Assembly (NCBI GenBank): GCA_001767575.1
Contig: MELI01000094.1
Coordinates: 865-10,715 of the forward strand
Length of the DNA stretch: 9,851 nt
Reading direction: 5' to 3'
Source: Candidatus Aquicultor primus
Lineage (GTDB): Bacteria; Actinomycetota; Aquicultoria; Aquicultorales; Aquicultoraceae
In this document: piece after piece, positions 1 through 6,675 of the stretch
Position numbering within the stretch: position 1 is the first letter of the stretch
How the letters are laid out: each line of letters starts with the position of its first letter
The notes under the pieces: model-generated
The model's input: the letters and a program-made list of their open reading frames with translations, nothing else
The model's database searches: none
What the model was told of the DNA's origin: nothing
Made by a program: the position numbers and the translations under genes

Positions 1-1385
1 TCGACGATTATCTCCAGGTGAAGCTCACCCATGCCCGATATGATCGTCTGAGCGGTTTCCTCATCGGTCTCGACTTTGAAAGTCGGGTCCTCTTCCGCGA
101 GCTTTTGAAGCGCTGTGGAAAGTTTCTCCTGGTCGGCTTTGGTCTTCGGCTCGATAGCCACCGAAATAACGGGCTCCGGGAAGACCATCGACTCGAGCTG
201 TATCGGTTTGGCCGGGTCACACAAGGTATCGCCGGTCGTGACCTTCTTAAGGCCGACCGCCGCTACTATATCGCCCGTGCGAACATCACTACGCTCTTCG
301 CGGTGATTCGCGTGCATCTGCAGAATACGACCGATTCTCTCTTTCTGGCCGCTCGAGGTGTTAAGAACGGACTCGCCCGCTTTCAACACGCCCGAATAGA
401 CCCTGAAAAAGGTGAGCTTCCCGACATACGGGTCGACCATGATCTTAAACGCCAGTGCCGCAAACGGCTCGTCGTCTGACGCGGTGCGCGTTACGACCTC
501 TTCCGTTCCCGGCTTAATGCCGGAGACCGGCGGGACGTCGAGCGGTGACGGCAGATACATGTTGACCGCATCCAGGAGTGGCTGGACACCCTTGTTCTTA
601 AACGAAGACCCGCACAATACCGGGGTGAGCACAACCTCAAGAGTCGCTTTTCTGATTGCCTCGATAATCTCTTCTTGCGAAAGTTCTTCGCCCTCGAGAT
701 ACTTCTCGAGCAAAGCTTCGTCCTGCTCGGCAGCGGCCTCGATAAGAATCGTCCGATGCTCTTTGGCTTTGTCTGCTATATCGTCGGGAATCTCGGTCTG
801 CTCGAAGGTCGTGCCGAGGTCGTCGGTGTAAATAATCGCCTTCATGCTGACGAGATCTATGATTCCGGTATAATCTTCTTCGGCGCCTATCGGCAGCTGT
901 ATCGCGATAGGATTCGCGCCGAGACGCTTCTTCATCATCGCTATTGCGTTATAGAAATCCGCGCCGGTGCGGTCCATCTTGTTGATAAACGCCAACCTCG
1001 GGACACGGTACTTATCGGCTTGACGCCAAACCGTCTCTGATTGCGGCTCAACGCCGCCTACGGCGCAAAAGACCGCCACCGCACCGTCTAGTACTCTTAG
1101 CGAGCGTTCGACCTCTACAGTGAAGTCCACGTGCCCTGGCGTATCTATAATATTTATTCGATGGTCGTCCCAGTGGCATGTAGTCGCAGCCGACGTAATA
1201 GTGATGCCGCGCTCCTGCTCCTGAACCATCCAATCCATGATGGCGGTTCCTTCATGAACCTCACCGAGCTTATGCGTGCGCCCGGCGTAATACAGGATGC
1301 GCTCAGTCGTCGTCGTCTTGCCCGCGTCGATATGCGCCATAATTCCTATATTTCGTATTTTATCTAGTGGAAATCTCGTTGTCAT
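1..1385 (-). CDS. fusA: Elongation factor G, N-terminal 461 codons (3' end cut by window edge)
   Basis: EF-G is the cytosolic translational GTPase that drives tRNA-mRNA translocation on the ribosome and, with RRF, ribosome recycling. I translated the frame by hand from an ATG at 1383-1385; it stays open to base 1 with no stop. The opening ([20 protein letters not shown]) is canonical. GTPase motifs are all present: P-loop AHIDAGKT at residues 17-24, switch I RGIT at 59-62, DTPGH at 81-85, NKMD at 135-138 and GSS at 259-261. Domain II follows from about residue 300. Domain III is entered, with GMGELHLE at 451-458. About 230-240 C-terminal residues (rest of domain III, domains IV and V) should lie beyond the window. 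It follows rpsG by 154 nt, in which I see no gene or convincing promoter. The SD-like AGGAAGGG (1397-1404) is 11 nt from the ATG, slightly long. No in-frame damage is seen. A paralogous EF-G2 is less likely given the str-operon position. Confidence 0.97.
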   Translation of the reverse strand, partial: MTTRFPLDKIRNIGIMAHIDAGKTTTTERILYYAGRTHKLGEVHEGTAIMDWMVQEQERGITITSAATTCHWDDHRINIIDTPGHVDFTVEVERSLRVLDGAVAVFCAVGGVEPQSETVWRQADKYRVPRLAFINKMDRTGADFYNAIAMMKKRLGANPIAIQLPIGAEEDYTGIIDLVSMKAIIYTDDLGTTFEQTEIPDDIADKAKEHRTILIEAAAEQDEALLEKYLEGEELSQEEIIEAIRKATLEVVLTPVLCGSSFKNKGVQPLLDAVNMYLPSPLDVPPVSGIKPGTEEVVTRTASDDEPFAALAFKIMVDPYVGKLTFFRVYSGVLKAGESVLNTSSGQKERIGRILQMHANHREERSDVRTGDIVAAVGLKKVTTGDTLCDPAKPIQLESMVFPEPVISVAIEPKTKADQEKLSTALQKLAEEDPTFKVETDEETAQTIISGMGELHLEIIV

Positions 1386-1539
1386 AAACTACTAAACCCT
1401 TCCTATTGTCCGCCGCCACAATCTCCGTAGGCCAAAGCCCCGGCAGCCGGAACAAAACTAACTCTTTGCGCTTACTACTTTGCGTCCCTGCGCTGAAAAC
1501 CCGGCTTAAGACCCGGTCTTCACGCCTGCGTTGCGAGCC

Positions 1540-2010
1540 TTACCAACGGTAATGAGCGAACGCGCGGTTCGATTCAGCCATCTTGTGGATGTCTTCCTTC
1601 TTCTTCATCGATGCGCCGGTGCTGTTTGCCGCATCCATGATCTCGCCGGCGAGCCTCTCAGCCATTCTCTTCTCTTTGCGAGAGCGAGAAAACGAAGTCA
1701 ACCAGCGCAACGCGAGCGTCGTCGCCCTCGCTCCGGGCACTTCTACCGGAACCTGGTAGGTTGCCCCACCGACCCTGCGCGGACGTACCTCAAGCACAGG
1801 CCTTATGTTGTCCATCGCCTTGCGGTATACCGTTAACGGCTCCGTACCCGTTTTTTCGCGGATAATATCAAAGCTCTCATAGACGATTTGTTCCGCCACG
1901 CCCTTCTTGCCCTTTTTCAGAATCGAGTTCGTGAGCTGAGCGACAAGCTTATTGTTATAGACAGGATCGGGAACTATCTCCCTCTTTGTCGCTGGTCCTT
2001 TCCTTGGCAT
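1540..2010 (-). CDS. rpsG: 30S ribosomal protein S7
   Basis: S7 is a primary 16S rRNA-binding protein that nucleates assembly of the 30S head and lines the E site; in E. coli it also represses its own operon. The product is 156 aa, the usual bacterial length, from the typical opening [10 protein letters not shown] to the hallmark ending AFAHYRW. The conserved core [14 protein letters not shown] (about residues 78-91) and the C-terminal helix motif [15 protein letters not shown] are intact. I chose the ATG at 2008-2010: GGAGGA (2015-2020) sits 4 nt upstream, and the protein then starts at the family's normal MPRKG. The frame extends four codons upstream to a TTG, but that TTG overlaps the ribosome-binding site. 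Residues 91-95 read VPGAR where the family normally has VRP-x-R, a local oddity discussed in the findings. The gene lies between rpsL and fusA, as in most str operons. Confidence 0.97.
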   Translation of the reverse strand: MPRKGPATKREIVPDPVYNNKLVAQLTNSILKKGKKGVAEQIVYESFDIIREKTGTEPLTVYRKAMDNIRPVLEVRPRRVGGATYQVPVEVPGARATTLALRWLTSFSRSRKEKRMAERLAGEIMDAANSTGASMKKKEDIHKMAESNRAFAHYRW

Positions 2011-2014
2011 CTCT

Positions 2015-2020
2015 TCCTCC
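2015..2020 (-). promoter_or_regulatory. Ribosome binding site of rpsG
   Basis: GGAGGA in the mRNA, four bases before the ATG at 2010. It fixes the start: the longer in-frame TTG (2020-2022) overlaps this element and cannot be served by it. Confidence 0.85.
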
Positions 2021-2167
2021 AATAATTTCTTGCATCACAGCAGCCGTTCTTCCTTTAGCTGCGCACTTCCGCTTTGGTCACAGCCCACCGGCAATATCCG
2101 TTAATCTGCGACGTCGACAATCATTCTTTTCACCATTCGACCGGTGGTAATCTGCTCTTAAGTTTTC

Positions 2168-2539
2168 TTACTTCGGTGCCTTAGCACCGTATTTTGAACG
2201 AGACTGCTTACGATCGGATACACCGGATGCGTCAAGTGCCGCCCTGATGACCTTATATCTAACACCAGGTAGGTCTTTGACACGACCGCCGCGAACGAGC
2301 ACTATCGAGTGCTCCTGAAGATTATGACCGATTCCCGGAATGTAGGCGGTGACCTCCATACCGTTCGTCAAGCGCACCCTCGCGACTTTCCGCAGCGCCG
2401 AGTTAGGCTTTTTCGGCGTTGTAGTATAGACGCGGGTGCATACACCCCTTCTCTGCGGCGCGCCTTGCAGCGCCGGCGTTGCCGTCTTTGCAGGCTTCGC
2501 TTTTCTGCCATTCTTGACAAGTTGGCTAATTGTCGGCAA
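2168..2539 (-). CDS. rpsL: 30S ribosomal protein S12
   Basis: S12 sits at the 30S decoding centre, controls tRNA selection accuracy and is the classic streptomycin-resistance locus. From the TTG at 2537-2539 the product is 123 aa and begins [11 protein letters not shown], as the family does. The block [20 protein letters not shown] (residues 30-49) and the segment GHNLQEHS...[14 protein letters not shown] (71-95) are intact. With this start the two lysines altered in streptomycin-resistant mycobacteria fall exactly at K43 and K88, both wild type. D89, the residue methylthiolated in E. coli, is also present. A GTG nine bases upstream (2546-2548) would add M-K-P, but it overlaps the Shine-Dalgarno sequence. 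The gene is probably first in a sub-operon rpsL-rpsG-fusA, with its own promoter after rpoC and a leader of about 127 nt. Downstream, 157 nt separate it from rpsG. Confidence 0.96.
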   Translation of the reverse strand: MPTISQLVKNGRKAKPAKTATPALQGAPQRRGVCTRVYTTTPKKPNSALRKVARVRLTNGMEVTAYIPGIGHNLQEHSIVLVRGGRVKDLPGVRYKVIRAALDASGVSDRKQSRSKYGAKAPK

Positions 2540-2547
2540 CGGTTTCA

Positions 2548-2553
2548 CTCCTT
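2548..2553 (-). promoter_or_regulatory. Ribosome binding site that decides the rpsL start
   Basis: AAGGAG in the mRNA, followed by an 8-nt spacer (TGAAACCG) and then TTG. Its last G is also the first base of the upstream GTG candidate, so that GTG has no usable spacing. This supports the TTG at 2539 as the start. Confidence 0.8.
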
Positions 2554-2593
2554 CTTAAAATCTTACATCGCTGAACTTCATGGTTATGACTGT

Positions 2594-2610
2594 CCGGGGC
2601 CGTATCCCGG
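2594..2610 (-). promoter_or_regulatory. Second leader stem-loop upstream of rpsL
   Basis: In the mRNA, CCGGG (2610-2606) can pair with CCCGG (2598-2594) across a 7-nt loop, ATACGGC. Flanking GAC/GTC triplets may extend it after an internal loop. The ACGGCC (2603-2598) that spans its loop and 3' arm is also complementary to GGCCGT in the 3' arm of the stem-loop at 2639-2663, so the two folds could compete. The five-base stem is short; its role is unproven. Confidence 0.35.
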
Positions 2611-2638
2611 CGTCCGTCAAAGACTCTTTTTCAACAGG

Positions 2639-2663
2639 CTGCACGGCCTTTAAGGCCGTGCAG
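2639..2663 (-). promoter_or_regulatory. Perfect 10-bp stem-loop near the predicted 5' end of the rpsL leader
   Basis: In the mRNA, CTGCACGGCC (2663-2654) pairs perfectly with GGCCGTGCAG (2648-2639) across TTAAA; the outer T/A bases of the loop could add two more pairs. The structure begins a few bases after the transcription start predicted from the promoter at 2675-2703. It would therefore be a 5'-terminal hairpin of the rpsL-rpsG-fusA transcript. No U-run follows on either strand, so it is not a canonical intrinsic terminator. Possible roles, all inferred, are protection of the 5' end, RNA processing of rpoBC read-through transcripts, or autoregulation by a ribosomal protein. Confidence 0.6.
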
Positions 2664-2674
2664 ATGTGAGTAAA

Positions 2675-2703
2675 ATCATATTATCTTGAAGATAATGTGT
2701 CAC
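2675..2703 (-). promoter_or_regulatory. Predicted sigma70/sigmaA-type promoter for rpsL-rpsG-fusA
   Basis: The -35 element is GTGACA (2703-2698, 5/6 to TTGACA) and the -10 element is TATGAT (2680-2675, 5/6 to TATAAT), separated by exactly 17 nt. Transcription would start near 2665-2667, giving an untranslated leader of about 127 nt before the TTG of rpsL. The -35 element begins 15 nt after the rpoC stop codon. The match is found by eye; there is no experimental support. Confidence 0.6.
2680..2696 (-). repeat. 17-bp dyad within the rpsL promoter spacer
   Basis: An inverted repeat with arms ATTATCTT and AAGATAAT around one central base. It fills nearly all of the -35/-10 spacer and overlaps the first T of the -10 element. 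It could be an operator. In RNA it could instead form a weak AU-rich hairpin (7 bp, TCA loop) followed by ATGATTTTA, which might act as a poor terminator for rpoC. The sequence alone does not decide between these. Confidence 0.45.
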
Positions 2704-2717
2704 AGCCGATAAATATA

Positions 2718-5700
2718 TCAGTCTTCTTCATTAATGTCAACATCCGCCGTCACAAAAGACTCGGGCTCATGCTCCGGGGCTTTCGCTTCCATGAGACTTT
2801 CGGTATCGTCACCTAAAAATATTTCGCCATCCTCACCGAAACCGTAGGTCTCGCCGACCTCCATGTAGGGCTCGTCTTCATCGCCGACGGTCTTTATGAT
2901 AATCGAACGGTATCTGCTCATACCGGTCGCTGCCGGGATAAGCTTGCCTATGATAACGTTCTCCTTCAATCCGAGTAGCGGGTCGCTCTTTCCGGCAATC
3001 GCCGCGTCCGTGAGCACCCTTGTCGTCTCCTGGAACGATGCCGCCGAAAGGAAGCTGTCGGTCGCAAGCGACGCTTTCGTAATACCGAGCAGAGTCTGTC
3101 GTGCGGTAGCGGGCTCGCCGCCCTCGGCTACCATACGAGCGTTCTCTTCTTCGAAGTGTTTCCTGTCTACAAGCTGGCCCGGGAGCATGTCGGTATCGCC
3201 CGGCTCACTTATCGTCACTTTTCGCATCATCTGTCTGGCGATGAGCTCGACGTGCTTGTCGTTGATGTCGACGCCCTGGCTCGTATAGACCTCTTGAACC
3301 TCTTTTACCAGGTAAATCTCGACCGCTTGCTTTCCTCTGACCCGCAGAATATCGTGGGGGTTGAGCGACCCTTCGGTAAGCTGGTCGCCCGCTTGGACCT
3401 TGTCCCCGTTGGCTATTTTCAACCGCGTGCGCCTCGATACCTGATACGCGCGTTCTTTGCCTTCTCCGGCATGTATGATTATCTTTCTAAGTTTGTCCGT
3501 CTCTTTTATCTCGACGATTCCGGTGACTTCAGCGATTTGCGCCTCGCCCTTAGGCTTGCGCGCCTCGAAGAGCTCGACGATACGCGGGAGGCCGTGCGTT
3601 ATGTCCTCGCCGGCTACACCGCCCGTGTGGAAGGTACGCATCGTCAACTGGGTGCCCGGCTCACCGATGGACTGTGCGGCGATGATGCCGACGGCTTCGC
3701 CGATATCGACCATGCGGCCGTTCGCGAGGCTCCAGCCGTAACACTGGCGGCACACGCCGTACTCGGCCTCGCAAGTCAGAACCGAGCGAGCCATGATTTG
3801 GCTGACGCCGGTCTCGACCAGACGTGCGATGTCCCGGTCGGATATTTCGGAGCCGCGAGCCAGCACGACCTCTTTCGTCTTCGGGTTGACGGCTGTCTCC
3901 AGAATCACCCTGCCAATCAGAGCGTTTTTGTTTGGCTCGCCTTCGAAATCGAGCACGCTTACCGGTATCCCGGTCTCAGTTCCGCAGTCGAACTCACGGA
4001 TGATGACATCCTGCGATACGTCTACCAAACGCCTGGTAAGGTAGCCCGAGTCTGCTGTTCTGAGCGCCGTGTCGGCCAGGCCTTTTCGAGCTCCGTGCGT
4101 AGAGATAAAGTACTCCAAAACGGAGAGGCCTTCACGGAAGTTCGCTTTGATCGGGCGGTCTATGATATCGCCCTTCGGGTTGGCGACGAGTCCTCGCATA
4201 CCGGCCAGCTGCCTGAGCTGCTTCAGGTTACCCCTCGCACCCGAGTTGGCCATCATGTAAATCGGGTTGAACTTATCGAAGTTCTTTTCCATTGCTTCCG
4301 AAACGTCTTCGGTAGCTTTCGTCCAAACCTCGACGACTCGTTGCTGGCGCTCCTCTTTGGTAATCAATCCGCGCCTGAATTGTCTTTCTATTCTATCGAC
4401 GGCCTCTTCCGGCTCATCGAGAATCTGCCATTTGTTCTCAGGTATCTGAACGTCGCCGATGGCGATAGTGATACCCGCGCGAGTGGCATAATAGAAACCG
4501 AGTTCCTTGATTTTGTCGAGAATATCGGGGACTTCGCCCGCCGCGCGCTCCGCGGCTAATCTCTCGACTATCCTTGCCATCTCCCTCTTTCCGACTTCGT
4601 AGTTGATATACTCGAAATCGTCCGGTAGCGCCCGGTTGAAGATTATGCGCCCGACTGTAGTCTCAAGCCTGCTCCGCTCGTTCTTTGCGTTCTTCGCACG
4701 CAGCTCGATCATTGACTGGAGGTCGACTTCATTAGCCTCGTGCGCTAGGATCGCCTCTTCCACGCTGCCGAAGATTTTCCCTGCGCCCAGCCTTCCTTCA
4801 CGGTGCGCCGTCAGATAATAGACGCCGAGAACCATATCCTGCGTCGGAGTTACCAGCGGGCGCCCGTTCGCCGGCGACAGCAAGTTGTTAGCCGAGAGCA
4901 TGAGAATCCTCGCTTCGGCCTGTGCCTCTGACGACAGGGGCAGGTGAACCGCCATCTGGTCGCCGTCAAAGTCGGCATTGAAGGCCGCGCAGACCAATGG
5001 GTGAATCTGTATAGCCTTGCCCTCGACAAGAAGCGGTTCGAATGCCTGAATTCCGAGGCGGTGAAGGGTGGGTGCCCGGTTAAGCATAACCGGGTGCTCC
5101 CTGATGACCTCTTCGAGCACATCCCAAACCAGGGCTTTTGCTCTTTCGACCATCCGCTTCGCGCTCTTTATGTTCTGTGCGTGCCCCTCGTCGACGAGCC
5201 TCTTCATGACAAACGGCTTGAAGAGCTCGAGCGCCATTACTTTCGGCAACCCGCACTGGTGTAATTTAAGTTCCGGGCCGATGACGATAACGGAACGACC
5301 CGAATAATCGACCCTCTTGCCCAAGAGATTCTGGCGAAAACGCCCTTGTTTACCTTTAAGCATGTCGCTTAAGGACTTTAGCGGACGGTTTCCCGGCCCC
5401 GTGACCGGCCTGCCGCGACGCCCGTTGTCGAAGAGCGCGTCGACCGCTTCCTGGAGCATCCTCTTTTCGTTGTTTACGATGATCTCGGGTGCGCCGAGGT
5501 CGAGAAGTCTCTTCAAACGATTGTTCCGATTTATGACCCTACGGTAGAGGTCGTTCAAGTCCGAGGTCGCGAAACGCCCGCCGTCGAGCTGGACCATCGG
5601 CCTCAAATCAGGCGGGATTACCGGTATAGCCTCGAGTATCATCCACTCCGGTTTGTTGCCTGAGCGCTTGAACGCGGAGGCGACCTTTAGCCGCTTGACC

Positions 5701-6617
5701 GCACGGCTCCTTTTCTGACCGGTAGAGGTCTTTATCGTCTCACGGAGCTCCATCGTCTCATCGGGAAGTTCGATGGCCGCAAGTAGTTCTTTAATCGACT
5801 CGGCTCCCATGCCGCCGCTGAAGAAGTCGCCGTAGCGGACTTTCAGCTCACGGTAGAGTTGCTCATCGGGTATGAGCTGCTGCGGATGGAGCGACTCGAA
5901 TGCCGCGTACACACGGTTGAGCCATTCGACCCGCTTGCTCCCATCGACACCCACCTCTTTGGTGAGCTTTTTAGCTTCCGCGTCTATCTTCTTTATCGCG
6001 GTCTTAGGTGAGCCGCCGCTTGCGACTTCGATCTCTTCGCCCTCTTCGGGCTCGATTTCGCCGAGCGCTATTTTAGTCTTCCGGTCCCTATCGGCCTCAA
6101 TCTGCTCGAGCCGGTCTTCGGTCTCTTTGTTGATTTCGGCTATCTCTTCTTCGAGCTCCGCTTTGAGCGCGGCTATCTCTTTCTCGCGCTCTTCCTCTTT
6201 GACGTCGATGATGATATACGACGCAAAATACAAGACCTTTTCCAGGTCTTTAGGTGAGATGTCGAGGAGGTATCCCATCCGCGACGGGACGCCTTTGAAG
6301 TACCAGATATGAGAGACAGGAGCGGCAAGTTCGATATGACCCATGCGCTCACGCCTTACCTTGGAGCGCGTGACCTCGACGCCGCATCGCTCGCAGATAA
6401 TGCCCTTAAACCTGACTCGCTTGTATTTACCGCAGTAGCACTCCCAATCCTTGGTCGGGCCAAATATCTTCTCACAGAAAAGACCGTCTTTTTCTGGTTT
6501 TAGCGTGCGGTAATTTATGGTCTCCGGCTTCTTAACCTCACCATTAGACCAAGCCCGGACCTGCTCCGGCGATGTGAGTCCAATCTTCAAGGCGTCAAAA
6601 TTGTTTATGTCTAGCAA
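2718..6617 (-). CDS. rpoC: DNA-directed RNA polymerase subunit beta'
   Basis: Beta' forms one jaw of the polymerase and holds the catalytic magnesium. The 1299-aa product is complete. In order: first zinc site C60/C62/C75/C78; a charged coiled-coil insertion at about 140-235; the catalytic loop NADFDGD with magnesium ligands D549, D551 and D553; the bridge-helix region ([20 protein letters not shown]); a second zinc site C878/C949/C956/C959; and the trigger loop around [13 protein letters not shown], with H997. There is no large insertion after the trigger loop. Residues 1245-1299 form an acidic tail. The start is the TTG at 6615-6617: the protein opens [14 protein letters not shown] as the family does, AGGGGG lies 8 nt upstream, and a TAG closes the frame just before. 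Length and insertion fit actinobacterial RpoC (about 1316 aa in Mycobacterium) better than Bacillus (about 1199 aa). It follows rpoB by 58 nt with no promoter seen, so the two are surely co-transcribed. Confidence 0.98.
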   Translation of the reverse strand: MLDINNFDALKIGLTSPEQVRAWSNGEVKKPETINYRTLKPEKDGLFCEKIFGPTKDWECYCGKYKRVRFKGIICERCGVEVTRSKVRRERMGHIELAAPVSHIWYFKGVPSRMGYLLDISPKDLEKVLYFASYIIIDVKEEEREKEIAALKAELEEEIAEINKETEDRLEQIEADRDRKTKIALGEIEPEEGEEIEVASGGSPKTAIKKIDAEAKKLTKEVGVDGSKRVEWLNRVYAAFESLHPQQLIPDEQLYRELKVRYGDFFSGGMGAESIKELLAAIELPDETMELRETIKTSTGQKRSRAVKRLKVASAFKRSGNKPEWMILEAIPVIPPDLRPMVQLDGGRFATSDLNDLYRRVINRNNRLKRLLDLGAPEIIVNNEKRMLQEAVDALFDNGRRGRPVTGPGNRPLKSLSDMLKGKQGRFRQNLLGKRVDYSGRSVIVIGPELKLHQCGLPKVMALELFKPFVMKRLVDEGHAQNIKSAKRMVERAKALVWDVLEEVIREHPVMLNRAPTLHRLGIQAFEPLLVEGKAIQIHPLVCAAFNADFDGDQMAVHLPLSSEAQAEARILMLSANNLLSPANGRPLVTPTQDMVLGVYYLTAHREGRLGAGKIFGSVEEAILAHEANEVDLQSMIELRAKNAKNERSRLETTVGRIIFNRALPDDFEYINYEVGKREMARIVERLAAERAAGEVPDILDKIKELGFYYATRAGITIAIGDVQIPENKWQILDEPEEAVDRIERQFRRGLITKEERQQRVVEVWTKATEDVSEAMEKNFDKFNPIYMMANSGARGNLKQLRQLAGMRGLVANPKGDIIDRPIKANFREGLSVLEYFISTHGARKGLADTALRTADSGYLTRRLVDVSQDVIIREFDCGTETGIPVSVLDFEGEPNKNALIGRVILETAVNPKTKEVVLARGSEISDRDIARLVETGVSQIMARSVLTCEAEYGVCRQCYGWSLANGRMVDIGEAVGIIAAQSIGEPGTQLTMRTFHTGGVAGEDITHGLPRIVELFEARKPKGEAQIAEVTGIVEIKETDKLRKIIIHAGEGKERAYQVSRRTRLKIANGDKVQAGDQLTEGSLNPHDILRVRGKQAVEIYLVKEVQEVYTSQGVDINDKHVELIARQMMRKVTISEPGDTDMLPGQLVDRKHFEEENARMVAEGGEPATARQTLLGITKASLATDSFLSAASFQETTRVLTDAAIAGKSDPLLGLKENVIIGKLIPAATGMSRYRSIIIKTVGDEDEPYMEVGETYGFGEDGEIFLGDDTESLMEAKAPEHEPESFVTADVDINEED

Positions 6618-6625
6618 AGAGTCAA

Positions 6626-6631
6626 CCCCCT
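6626..6631 (-). promoter_or_regulatory. Ribosome binding site of rpoC
   Basis: AGGGGG in the mRNA, eight bases before the TTG start at 6617. There is no other plausible start between this TTG and the in-frame TAG upstream, so it fixes the TTG initiation. Confidence 0.7.
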
Positions 6632-6675
6632 ACGAAATCTGATTAAAGGCGTCATAAAAACCTTCAATCACCGGT

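Noticed and set aside
1..1385. fusA as a truncated pseudogene, because no stop codon is found.
   Set aside because: The frame runs intact to the window edge with all GTPase motifs; it is cut by the window, not broken.
1386..1539. Short dyad AAGACC/GGTCTT and CCGG repeats between rpsG and fusA as a terminator or regulatory hairpin.
   Set aside because: Arms of about six bases around one central base give at best a four-base stem, with no U-run; weak and likely incidental.
2101..2136. An 11-codon ATG frame (MVKRMIVDVAD) in the rpsL-rpsG gap.
   Set aside because: Too short to support, no convincing ribosome-binding site, chance expectation is high.
2011..2167. A possible separate rpsG promoter (TTGTCG, then GATATT about 16 nt later).
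   Set aside because: Only 4/6 matches in each element; not distinguishable from chance.
2639..2663. Intrinsic terminator for rpoBC formed by the perfect stem-loop.
   Set aside because: The stem is strong but is followed by CCTGTTGAAAAAG in the transcript, and by no T-run on the opposite strand. It also lies downstream of the predicted rpsL promoter.
3156..4559. A 467-codon plus-strand open frame antisense to rpoC (and many shorter plus-strand frames across rpoB and rpoC).
   Set aside because: It is fully antisense to a perfectly conserved rpoC, shows no recognisable domain, and is what GC-biased codon use produces on the opposite strand.
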